Source: Meandrina meandrites (taxonomy: Eukaryota > Cnidaria > Anthozoa > Scleractinia > Meandrinidae). Taken from it: a DNA stretch of 64,000 nucleotides. The DNA lies in NCBI GenBank assembly GCA_963693305.1, contig OY855903.1, positions 35,327,251-35,391,250 of the forward strand, given 5' to 3'. Below the pieces are notes generated by a model. That model made no database searches, was not told the DNA's origin, and was given only the letters and a program-made list of their open reading frames with translations. The stretch's first letter is position 1. Each line of letters begins with the position of its first letter. The position numbers and the translations under genes were made by a program. Positions 43,441 to 54,687 of this stretch are shown here, in pieces.

Positions 43441-46400
43441 TCTTATAAGTCCACATTCTGGTAAACGTGATCGCGCAGTGACTCACGTTGCCCCCTCTCA
43501 ACAAGAGCATCTTCAATGTCCTCAGTCACTCTTTCTTTCGTGTTCAACTTCCCGCTCCGAGCAATTGCCGCGATGCGTGAAAAGTAAGATGCTACTTGCT
43601 GTGCACTGAGCCAATCGGTGGCAGGAAACAATTTTGTTCCATCATCTGCACGAATTGACTTCAAATTTGAAGCAACGACCGCAGGGTCGCACTTGTTTCC
43701 CGTGTCTTCTCCTTCCAGGAAAAGCTTCATGAGATAATCTTTAACATGCTTCGAGAATCTACTAGCTTTCCTGCTCTTCTTTAATGCCCAGCCGGCCTCA
43801 GTAGGGGGGTAATCTGTTGTGCTGTGCTGTGCTGCCCAAGATTATCCTCGCATGACACATACGATGGGCGTATACTTGAGCAAGCAGTAGCCCATTTACG
43901 CTTAATTGTGTCAGTCATAGGTTCTCTTGGCAAACGGAAGCTGTGCCTACCAACATCCATGTGTTTCTGCATTTCTGCACTTGTTTTAAACATCTTTACG
44001 CAGCCTTCACGAGGACAACTGAATTCACAGGAACCAGTGTCGCTGTCGCTATTCTCGGCTTTGCTACTTTTTTGCATACATCCAACTGACATCCGGGGCG
44101 ATGTAAATGGCTCAACTACCACCAAATCTGTATTTCCTTGATTGCCTCCGCCCTCCTTCATCAGCTTCTTGTAATTGACGAATTTGCCCTGACCTAGGTT
44201 GTAGGCCTTCCACATTCTAATTCCTCCTTCACAAAACTGAAAGTTTGAAAACATCTAAATGCCTGTCCAGTTGTGATTGTGAATCTGCTGCGCCTGGGTG
44301 CTTACTTTTACAACTGATGCACGGCAGCCTCTCACTCCGGAGTAAGAGTCTAACGCCTTCTTCATATCTGCAGCGTTCTCATACTGGTTGACATACTGGC
44401 GTATGTGGCTTTTCATAGGGGAGATGTGCCGGTCGCAAATGTCCTTGCCGCTGTTTGACTCGCTAAAGTCATATCGTCTTGTAACGATACCCGTGCGCTG
44501 GCTAATGCCTTGGATACTTAGTAACCAAAGGGCACAATGGTAACAGCCGGCGTTATCAGATCGAACAAATGCTTCGACAATCTGTGGTGATTTCGTCTTT
44601 ACTTCCGTCAACGTATTCTCGTAGACAGACGCTACGGAAAACCAGTTCTGGCTGCACTGGTCTATCAGATGAACATGCGTTCTTACCTAAATGAAAAAGG
44701 TAAAAAAAATGATTAGATACTCACCGCCTCTAGCATAGCGGCATATTTGCATAAAGACGTCACAATTGTTCTGCCAGTCGGATGGCTCGGAGAACGTGAA
44801 GTAAACCAGGTTTTTCTTAATTCTCAGACATGAGTTCAAAAAAGAGATTGTTACTGTTCACGTACGTTTTATACAAATGGTGCACGGCTCATGGGGGAAC
44901 TGGGCATTGATCAACTTCCGTATGTTCTGGTAACGATACCCAGTATGTTCGATACGTATGTTCTGGTAGGAATCCCCTATAAAAGGGCGCCACTAAGGTC
45001 GTCGCAGCTTGCGCAAGACAGTGTATGTTCATGAAGACAAACTTCTTTCAGGTCGCTATCCGAGTCAGTCAATGCAAATACACGGCAATGGTCTGCGCAC
45101 TGACTTTCGGTCGATACGTGGATCTTGAATTCCGCCTTTAAGTAGTATCTCCCAGCCTTTAAGCGAGCTTTGATATCCCGTATCCATGTTGGGGACTTTC
45201 CTGGGAAAACGAAACGCTTTGATTAGCATCTACCTTAACCGAACCTATATGTTTTACGTCTCCAAAGTCACTTATCTACGTACGTACCGAGGTTTCCCAG
45301 GTTGTTGACGACATCCTCAAGTGTATCGAAGGCTTGGGATCCTTCGGTTGCAATGTTGTCTAAACCTGCCAGGGATTTCTTTTGAGATGCTGCACAAACC
45401 TGTAGTATAATAAAAATAGACGTTTCACTTGATATTTCTAGACGAGTTCCTTGTCGTTCCCTTTTGCCCTCCCGTCTTTCCCTCCCACTCTCTTCTTATC
45501 ACATGTATCTCTCTTCCGACATCTCTTGTCCTCTCCGTCTTCTTTCGGTGGCCCCTTCACTATTGCTTATTCTCTACACAATTCTTTGTACTCCTCTCAA
45601 CCTTCTCTTTCCCTCCATTTTCTCTCTTTTACGTACCTGTAAGATGCTAAATAGTGTTGATCTCCCGAGTGGCTCAAAGGCAGTTTCCTGGCAGTAGCGA
45701 CGGTACAAATCGACCAACCTTGAAACAATCACCGTCCTCACGACATTTGGAATTTCTATCGTGTCGCCGCTTGATAGTTTGAGTGATTTTGTCCCGTACG
45801 CCACATCTTGCAGAAAATTTGGTCTACTGATGAAGTCAAGAAAGTGATCTACCTTGGTTAAATCCAGCCGTGAGCGTGATATGGGCTCTATTCTTGGTAC
45901 TGGTTTTCCAATACCCACCTTGGCAACATGTTTCCTCGCCTCGTCTATAGCCCAAATACTAAGACCTGGAATTATCTGTTGGAGACGCACTTTTGTGTAG
46001 TCGTTAACAAATACGGACAGGATTTCTCGTTTCGTGGACCAGCTGGTGGCTTCTTTGTACAAAGTTATTAACCGTGAAAGTTCGCCTGACTCGGCATTCG
46101 TTTCCTTTTGATGTTTGTCCTTGGCGTCTTGTTTCTTTATGAGCTCTGCAAGTAACGTCGTGGCTTGTCTCGGAGCGAGGCAATCAAGAGCTAAATTTAT
46201 GACTTCTTGACCCTTTTGCTTGTACTACCTTTGTGTGCTTGGTGCAGCGTCTTTCCAAGGAATATTTAACTGCCGAACCACTGGTTCCACCTTTCCACGT
46301 GCGCTAGGAGCTGATCGTGTAAAGCCATTCAACGATTTCAACGCAGTCTTAGAGCATGGAGTAGGACACCATTCTTGTGATATTTCCACCTCGGGCAATG

Positions 46401-47089
46401 ATTCATTCAATGAGTCGTTGATACTTGTATCATAATTTTGGCAATCAACCTTGAAAAGTTGCATTCATTCAATCAGAGTGAACACGTAAATAAGAATAAA
46501 TAATATACAATATGCAAACAATATAGTCCGGCGGCTTAGCTCCTGAATGTGCGATTTTTGATACAAGCGCCAAACTTTGCAGCTAGGATTACAAGCAGTC
46601 ATATACTAATCAATTCTTGATATAGTGCCAACGCCAATTGCCTATTTTAAGCTAATAAACAGCACATGAAATTTTCAGCCGAGACCCCTCCCCCACGAGG
46701 TACTTCATCTTGCGCTTTTGTACACCTTTTATTGTAGATTTTATTTCAAAAATACAGATACGAATGCTTCAAATTAGGCTTACTATTGTTATGTTTTTAC
46801 CATCTTTCTTATACCAATAATTTAGTAGGAATTATTGCATGGAGAAAAGATCTTTCTTTCCATGCCCTCTACCCCCTCGCGTCTTTCGTTTTGCACTAGC
46901 GTCCAGGTCTCTCGCGATCGAGAGAAAAGTCATTTTCTCTTGTCGCGATTCAATCCCCAATCACAGCTTTCGCCGTTCGCTAACAGAAGAAAAATACGAA
47001 AATATAAAGGGCTGTGAACAGTCTAAATTACAGCATTTCATTCTAAATTTTGTACGTGCAACGTGGTATCACTACCAGAAATAATAGTA

Positions 47090-47636
47090 CAGACAACTTT
47101 CGCCTTGCAGACACCCCGCTATTACGGACAAAATTCAGATCCCCGGCGAAAGCCATAGAGGTTTGAGGACTGGAAATGACTCCCTCTATTACGGACTCTA
47201 GCTATTACAGAATTACGGGCACTTTTGGTGGTACCAAAAGAACAATTTATTGTTTTGACTCTCAATAAAGCGGACACCATGAAGTTCTCATATGACACAA
47301 TTACGTAAAATTGCAGTCTGTTGTTCGTTATTTGTCTGCAACACACTAAAAAGACTTCTGGAATATATATTTTGCATAAATTCGTTCGGTAGCTGTACAA
47401 CAGACTTTACTTTTTCACTTCAGCTTGCGTCTTTTTCTTCCAGACTCCAGGAAACCCTCATCCTCCAATCCCAACGTCTGCTTAGCACTTTCACCGCTAT
47501 CGATAAGGTCGTCATAGTCTATGTTATTTCACCTATACTAACGGCACTTTTTTCTCACACCCCGCTATAACGGACTCTCACTAATACGGACACTAAACGA
47601 AGTCCCGAGCTTGTCCGCTATAGCGAGAGCTGACTG
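47090..47636. mobile_element. Pogo/Tc1-like non-autonomous element in an intron
   Basis: Ends CAGACAACTTTCGCC... and ...GGCGA-type GCGAGAGCTGACTG, flanked by TA on both sides (47088-47089, 47637-47638). Inside are repeated 'CCGCTAT(T/A)ACGGAC' motifs in both orientations. It is 547 bp and noncoding, in the intron between exons 5 and 6 of the gene above. Confidence 0.65.
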
Positions 47637-47691
47637 TATTTGTCTATAAATCAGGACAAACAAACATTTCACGAAATTTCATTGATTTTAA

Positions 47692-48053
47692 AGGGACATT
47701 GTCACCAACTTTTAGGATAACTTTGAAAAGCCAAAAGGCATTCTAATCACAGGAGACCTAAAAATACTGGTTCAGTTTCGCTAAAAACTACCCAGCCAGT
47801 TTTTTGAGACTATAATTATCTGTGTCTGCCTGCGGATCGCCAGGATGCGAATGGCTGTAACTTGAAAACGTCAGGCTGACTTTTTCAAGTTTTTCCTTGT
47901 TTTGTGAAAAAATCGCCCGTAACAGACTTTGTTTTGTTCTTCCTTTGAGAAATCAATAGATTTCCTTCTCTTGACTGTCTGGGAGTATTCGGTGTACGTT
48001 TAAAAGCATTCCATTTCACCGCAAAACGTAAAAATCCCCGTGACAATGCCCCT
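47692..48053. mobile_element. TTAA-flanked MITE (Kolobok/piggyBac type)
   Basis: Terminal repeats AGGGACATTGTCAC and GTGACAATGCCCCT (one mismatch). Flanking TTAA at 47688-47691 and 48054-48057 is the target duplication used by Kolobok and piggyBac elements. It is 362 bp and noncoding, within the same intron. Confidence 0.85.
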
Positions 48054-49384
48054 TTAATAAATAACGGTTTCCATGGAAACTGGCGTTTTTCCGGCTTGGC
48101 ACTACATCTGAAAAAACTTCTGTTGGTGACCACTTTCAGTGTGCCAAATTTCATGCTTGTATCAAGAAGTGCACAATTCACCTAAGATTTCGAGCTAAGC
48201 CGCTGGACTAATAAGCATGCTGCTTGAATTACACAAGAGTAAGTCCGCAATGAGTACATGTCCAGTTCTTAAATCTACAAGTAAGATGAACTCCGCCAAC
48301 GGCAGAAAACTCCTCCAATAAAAAACAAAATACACATTTTCCACAACTGGACTTCGCTTCGATAGCTTACATAGTTGGGATTAAGCCTACAGTGCAAGCG
48401 AGATCACCGGGGTCAATTCACGATTTTTCGTTAATTCGTTTTCCCTTCTTTTTGAAGCCGTTAAAAATCTTAAGTTCTCCAGACGACCTTGTCCTGTATT
48501 GTTTATGGCGTTCTGAGTTCGCAACTAGCCTTGTCTGAGAAAATTGTAGCGGCCTGGTATACAATAAGCAGAACTTAAGTGTAAAATAGCAAATGTTAGA
48601 AACGTAACTAACTATATCTCGCGATATTTGAATGTTTAGGTGCCATTTCGAGAATGCCCACAATCAAGGCTACTAATAATGAAGTTCACCAAATTTTTGC
48701 AAACAAAACTTACTTCACTCTCTTCGGTATAGTAAACTTCTGCTGGAAATGTAGGCCCAGTTTCTAAAGATGGCACCTGCAATAAAACGTAAATATGCTG
48801 TGTTAAACTCTGTGAGATTGAAACATATTGGTCGTTTACTTGTTACCAGTCTCCCGTTTGCCAAGTCATTTCGTCTCTCGCCCAGAAAAACAGCGGGAAG
48901 AAGATGAAGGGTAAGAAGAGAAGAAAACAAAACTTAACAAACTTTAAGGTTCATGAAGGAAATTAAGAATAAACACAAGATAGAGAAACTCGGAAAGAGA
49001 AAAAAGAACCAAGTTAGGATAAAAATGAAAGTAAAGGAATGGAAAATAACTATTTAAGAGGAAGAAATAAAATGGAAAATTCATTTACTTTAGTTAGCTC
49101 TGATATTTTGGCAGCATCACTTGTCGCACGTTGAAGTGGTTTTAACTCATTATTTGCAGATGAAGCTTCATGCATTATCTGTATAAAATAGAGAAATATT
49201 ATGAAATGGTACAACAATAAGGGAGAAATGAAACAAAAAGACAATATTATTTATTTCATTTACACTTCTTTAGACTATAACATCATTTGTTGCTTGCAGA
49301 GGTGGCGCAAGCTCATCATCGGCAGCTGCGGCTTGAAGTATTCCCTGAAAAGAGAAACGCCATGTTAAGTCTAAAATTTAACAA

Positions 49385-49416
49385 ACGGACAGACAGACAG
49401 ACAGACAGACAGACAA
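49385..49416. repeat. (GACA)n microsatellite
   Basis: About seven perfect GACA units in the intron between exons 2 and 3. A second, interrupted (GACA)n tract lies at about 49873-49917 in the same intron. Confidence 0.95.
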
Positions 49417-50575
49417 GCGAAGTAACAAACTGGCTTATTCAAATAGACAAACAGATGCATAGATCAAGCAGATAGAGAAGGGAGTACAGCGATATCTATA
49501 GACAGACTGGTGGAGAGGTGGACATTCAAACCCACCCTTGGCACTCGATTGAAGAAAAGTTGACCCATGAAAAGCATAAACCACAAACGATGCGACCAAA
49601 ATGTTTACTGAGAAATCGGAAAAAGTAACCGTTGTCTTACGGAAAGAACATTATAATAAGACAGGTTGCATAAATCGTGCTCTCGAAGCTATCAAGGAAG
49701 AAAATATCTTGATTATAAATGAATGGAATATTGCCAAACCTACCAATGCTGTCTACCCAGAATCCTATTCGGTCTTATCGTTCGTGGTTTATGCTTTTCA
49801 CACGGTCAGTGCTTCTTTAACTTGGTGTATACCGGGACATATAACGATATACATATAAGCTGTCAAACAAATGACAGACAGACAGACAGCAGACAGACAG
49901 ACAGACAGACAGACAAACAAATTAGACAGATAAAGTAGACAAACACACTGATAGATAAAACTAGTATTGACATCATACTAAAAAAACTTGCCTCATCGGC
50001 TTTGGTGAGCTTTTTTCTTTCTATTTCCTCAGAATGCAATTTCCTGCACCTTCCACATAATCCTTGTATCGAATATAATAAATGAGACAGATACTATATA
50101 GTTTCAACAAAATTAATAATAAAACATCTGAGAACTGCATTTTCGCCAATCGTTTATAACTGCTTCGATATTTACCTGACCCAGTGGGTACAAAACGTCC
50201 CCAGTGATCTCTAATGGCTTTAGAAAAAGCCGGGGAAACTCCCCTGTCTGGTTTTGCCTTGCTTGTTCTATGAAGCGGATGGCTACACTTTGTTGGGGGT
50301 CGGCTTGAATTCCAGAGTGTACCAAGAACATCTCTGTGCAGCGGACAAATTGTTAAGGATTCTCCTTGTACTTCAAACAATCCTACTCGGAGAAGCATCA
50401 AGTGCCATTCACCATTGATATTCGCGTGGCTGGTCTTCAGTCGCTTAAGGTGGCTTGTAATGTCTCTATTGCAAGTTCGCAGCGGTACGTGCTCTCTGAT
50501 AAGATGGTAATGCTTCGAAAACCCACACGATATTGGCGAATATTTTGCGAAGGAGCAAGAAGGGCCCTCAGCCAT

Positions 50576-51810
50576 AAAAATAAGAAATTTCCACCCTGTT
50601 TCTATTATCTTATCGTATCAGCGATAAACCTCGATATATTTTCACAGTTGTTTGACTTTACAGCACTGTTTCGTGCCAACAACGTTGGGCCTGTCTTGTG
50701 GAAGGACGCAGGCCACTTCCTTGTGTCCGTGGGCTCAACAAAAACATTGTGGTAAACAAGTCATGTCGTTTCGACTCGTATCGGATGAAAACACTACCGG
50801 ACGAAGATTTTGCTTTTTAATTCAGGGAGGAGAGAAAGAAGAGACTCTTATTTGCAAAGGAAGACCAGCATTGTGCTGTATGGAGGAGGGATTCATCGAT
50901 GACACGCGAGTTACATTCTTCGAACGTTCGAAACACTCGGCCATGTTGCGAGTTACCGAGCAATGAGCACTCTCCACGTTTTAAGGTCAGACGTCCAAAA
51001 TGTTCTCATAAATCATTTTATCATCTCCTAGGTATGTTTTTAATCTTAGGCTGTTGCTGTGGACTTTTATATTTTTGTTGGGTGTGATTAGGATGGTCAA
51101 ATCGTAAATTGTAACTTTGCATTGTTGTGCTACAATATGAGTGGATTAGCGATCGATTGTCAACTTCTTGAGATTATTGTGCAGAAACTGTTACAAATCC
51201 CAGACATTTGAAAGACGATACAAATTCTTCGAGGAGTCCTGCCTTACTTTCAACGTTTAAATTTGCTTCGATGTTTGCGAGGACTGCTTGTAATTTTTTT
51301 GAAAAAGTGTACTTTTTGCCGCATTAACAAATGCAGCCAACTAGCCGTACGACAAGACAATGTAAAATTCAACTTGAAAACTTTATTCCTTTGTTGCTTA
51401 TATATTTTTGAAGAACAATCCTGCATCTACGATGCTGGCTAGTTTTATTTAAATTGCGATACCAAATGTTGGAGATCGAGGCATCCAAACTTTATGAAAT
51501 TTCAGGCCTGACGAAGACTGCAAATGGCCTCCCGAGGGGGGTGACCCCGGCGAACACAAGAAAAAGGAACTTGAACCAAAATAAAACCATATTTACTAAT
51601 ACTACACTAAGTTATGCCTTTTTGCAATTTATGAGCCAAATTCATGATGTGGCCTGTAGCACCTCCTGCATGATTTTGCATGGTTTGCTCATGGACAGCC
51701 TCTTAAAGCATGAAATGAGAAAGGGAATCAATAAACAAATACATATTGTGGATAACAAGAAGTTTCGTTCGCCTTCCTTATGACGACAGATAGTGTTAAC
51801 ACACAGTTTA
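50576..51810. other. Upstream region of the nine-exon gene; no gene recognised
   Basis: Open frames on + (50652-50966, 51454-51783) have no recognisable domains. A promoter for the gene starting at 50575 would lie here, but no TATA or initiator motif stands out by eye. Confidence 0.4.
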
Positions 51811-51943
51811 TGACGGTTTATACCACCCAAATTATCTATGCGCACGTGTTGGACACGATTTACATCGGTTTACAACGGTTTACGTGCACATTAAAAGGAA
51901 CAATAGTTTTCTTTTTTTAATTATGTAAACCGCCGTAAACCGT
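51811..51943. promoter_or_regulatory. Iteron-like repeats and hairpin next to the Rep-type gene
   Basis: The octamer ACGGTTTA or CGGTTTAC occurs at 51813-51820, 51866-51873 and 51875-51883, and in reverse (GTAAACCG) at 51925-51932 and 51935-51942. The copies at 51866-51883 and 51925-51942 can pair as an 18-bp stem with two mismatches. Directly repeated short words beside a hairpin are typical of rolling-circle origins. The proposal that this was the origin recognised by the neighbouring initiator is inference; no nonanucleotide nick site was recognised. Confidence 0.4.
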
Positions 51944-52077
51944 GGTTTCTAACTTTCCAAAACTAGGAAAATCGGCCGAGTTTCTAGCCGGAAACTTTAA
52001 ACAGTTTTACTCACTCCCAATCTGCGCACCGAGTTTCCGTGAGGTCAGGCCACCTCGTCTACACCACCGCAAAACAT

Positions 52078-53297
52078 TTACCACACGGGGGTACCTTTTT
52101 TTGCTCTTCCTGGAGTTGGCAGGTGGACTGGTTCACCTTCGAGCATAAGGAGATCGTGCCAGGGTATTATTTGAGGGCCCCAGCGAAAGTCATTCAGAAA
52201 AATGACCTCGCACTGTTTCACGCCAACCCATGCGAAGGTAGCGGTAGCTGGGTTCGAAAAGGTTGCAAAGATGATGGTGAGGGGCTTTAGCATGAACGAC
52301 GTCTTTGCCGAATTAGCTGGCCCGACAAGAATTAAATTTCGGTATTTTCCTCATCAATTTTCCGGTAAGTTTGTCACCGCTACGGCAAATGTTTGTCGGG
52401 GAATCGCGTTCCACTGCAATACTTCTTTGGCACAATTTAACCACGCGCCATCGCACATTTCTGAGCACATGCCTTCCTTCACTTTCTGTAAGATTTCCAG
52501 CCGAGACATCGTGCTTCTTTCAAGCTTTTTGTTCGCCTCCGTCATTTCCCAGCCACTGGCTGGGGCTGATTTGCCAGTGCTAGCAGTTCCATGCGGGATT
52601 TAATGCCTTTACTGACTGCGATTTTGGAGACCTCATATATACTCAAGTGAGCTTTACGGCGCGACTTCTTGTCCGGTGTATGCGAGCAATCCTCTTCACC
52701 TGGATCACTACAACTCGCTTCTTTCTCACTGGCTGACTCTGCAGATGTACACATGCGGCGAACCAAGGTTTGGCTGGCAGCCATCATACAAGGTGGTCCT
52801 GCATTTGTTAGGTCTGGGTGATCTGGAGACTCTAGAAAGCTGCCATCCTCTTTTGTTACATACGCCCAAGCCGTGTAATAATTGCAGTGTTTGCTCGAGA
52901 AATGAACATTAATTCCTCACTTTTCTCGGATGTAACTTCGAATCAGGTTCCAGCGTTTTAATTTGTTGAGTTTTATTGCCATGTGGAAATGAATTCCAGA
53001 CCTCCCCTCTGTTCACCCGGATCGATGCTTCTCCTTAGCACATACCCACTGCACTTCTGTTGCATTGTTTTCATGGACAGCTTCAAGAACCAAATCAGTG
53101 AAAGCTTGTCTGGTCGGTACCAATCGCAGGTCTGCCTGACTGTACGTTATCAAATACACGCTATGAGGTTGATTCTCCTTTAATACTTCCTCCGGACTGC
53201 AGCGTTCCTCGCCACCAGAGGGATTTCTGAAAGATATCTCGTCATCTTCCGATAGACTTTCGTATTGGGAGAGAAGGTCCATGACGCGCACATGCAA
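52078..53297 (-). pseudogene. Replication-initiator (Rep-like) gene: HUH endonuclease plus SF3-type helicase, degraded
   Basis: N to C on the - strand. Rolling-circle motif I is LITYSQAD (about 53150). Motif II is HFHMA, the HUH metal-binding pair (about 52990). Motif III is YVTK with the nicking Tyr (about 52870). A linker with KKSRRKAHLS follows. Then come a P-loop GPANSAKT (about 52320) and a Walker-B-like EVIFLND (about 52205). This HUH-then-SF3-helicase order is that of replication proteins of small circular ssDNA (CRESS) viruses. Similar genes occur in coral genomes (from memory). In-frame TGA codons lie at 53013, about 52925 and a pair near 52354, and the frame changes near 52545. The end after VHLPTP is lost or shifted. 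It is an old integrated copy, not functional as read. Confidence 0.7.
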
Positions 53298-54687
53298 CGC
53301 TAAGACTGAAAACTGCGTCGTTGTTGTTGTTGCTTAATGTTTTTTGCTACGAAATTAGATTTTCAAAACATGTAGTGACCGCTCTTAACAATAATAGTCT
53401 AACGAGCAAAGCCGGGATATCTCTCAGTTCTACGTTCAAATGCTCGAAAACGATCTCATCGCACCCTCATCAATGGTTTCGTAATCCATCTATTATTTTC
53501 CAAATTTAATGCAAACAATACAGCATAGTTTTAAATGCCGCCAAATGCTGCTGTTCTTTCAAACGCGCTATTAGTTGTTTGCTCCTAGTAGTCGGCCTGT
53601 AGAAACCATTGATCCAGTCCAGACTCAAAGCAATTACAGGAAGCGTGGGAAAATTTGGCGAGCAAGTCACGATTGGTTTTTGTTTTACTTGTGATTGGTT
53701 TTGGTTTTAGTTCTGACTGGTTGAAAAGTGCCGCGAGTTTTTTAAGCCAATCACTGAGCGCAGCAATGCAAAACTAAAGTAAAGGCAAATTATTTTCGAC
53801 ACTCAAGTATACGCTTTCATTGGTGTCCAATGTTTCTTTGGAAATCTGGGCTGGTATGCAGTGTTGTCATATATAGCTACGAAGTGTCAAGGCTTCTCAT
53901 TGCATTCTCATCCATTGAAGTGGTCAAGCTTCTCTTGGTTGTTTATATTGTTTTGTTTCCTCTCGTACTTTGGATGGTTATCAGGCATTTTCAACTCCTC
54001 TGTGTGAAGCAATACGCGGCTTGCAAATATCCATTGCTCGTCTTCAATGATACAAGTTTAATTCCAAAAAATATGGTAATATTGTTTATTGGAACTAGCA
54101 CTTCTAACAACATTCTCTGAGCTATTTGAAACTGGTATACCAATAACTTGGCAGACCCCTCGGTAAAAACAGTATACAAAGAGATCAACAGATTGCATTT
54201 TTATTGAATTTCTTGTCCAAACAGTGTAGTAGCTTAATATCCTCCTAACATTCATAAAATCCAACAGAGCTGACACATTGAGCTTGGGATATCTGTTCCC
54301 ATCACACCAGGAATTTCACTACGTTTTACAAAAGCATTTTTGGAGTTTTTTGCATTTTGTGAATGTATTTAAATTAGCCCAACTGGCCTCGTTTTTCATT
54401 TGATAACTCAAAAGAATTTTTAATCTGGAATGAGGTTAGTGAGGCTGATTTATATGCACGCAAAAGATTTTTAAATTGGCAGCCATGTTTGCATAGGGTC
54501 TATATCCATAATAAACAACAGCCACTTGTATGAGTGATTCTGCACAACCATGCAGTAAGCAAAAATATTTTGGATGTAATTGTTATTGTAGATGTAAATC
54601 TTTATTTCAATAATTCAGCCTGCATTGCACCATTGGAACAATTGGGCAAACTGTGTCAGATTTTATGCTTTCTTAATTCTATCATCA
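53298..54687. other. No gene recognised
   Basis: Contains ATTGG-type direct repeats (GATTGGTTTT at about 53672 and 53693) that could serve as CCAAT-like promoter elements on the - strand upstream of the Rep-like gene. This is weak evidence. No coding content is supported. Confidence 0.35.

Larger units (their letters stand above)
43443..50575 (-). pseudogene. Nine-exon cnidarian-family gene with zinc-finger-like and RNase-H-like motifs
   Basis: Exons read from splice sites and frame: 50575-50176, 50062-49992, 49344-49282, 49178-49089, 48776-48714, 46449-45637, 45399-45288, 45200-about 44980, and 44686-43443. Junction phases agree from exon 1 to 8. Exon 1 has CPLHRDVLG...CSHPLH and exon 2 CGRCRKLH (Cys/His-rich start). 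Exon 6 is the long core (LDLTKVDHFLDFISRPNFLQ, DTIEIPNVVRT). Exon 8 has ADHCRVFAL and HEHTLSCASC. Exon 9 has VRSDNAGCYHCALWLLS, RYDFSESNSGKDICDR and a C2H2 finger (CPREGCVKMFKTSAEMQKH). These blocks match, from memory, an uncharacterised multicopy family in corals and anemones. This copy has TAG codons at 46225 and 44255 and a frame change at a C6 run near 43806. A TAG at 44977 may lie beyond the true end of exon 8. Function unknown. Confidence 0.75.

Noticed and set aside
44918..44968. Repeat CGTATGTTCTGGTA (twice) as a regulatory element
   Set aside because: Two copies in about 50 bp next to exon 8 could be chance or slippage; no further support.
45429..45697. Three overlapping + strand frames, Ser/Pro/Leu-rich
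   Set aside because: They overlap the 3' end of exon 6 and the following pyrimidine-rich intron of the - strand gene in all three frames; this is composition, not coding.
49385..49917. Regularly spaced GACA tracts considered as a CRISPR-like array
   Set aside because: These are simple microsatellites in a eukaryotic intron, with no spacers.
52202..52603. 133-codon + strand frame over the Rep-like gene
   Set aside because: Antisense to the helicase motifs; shadow.
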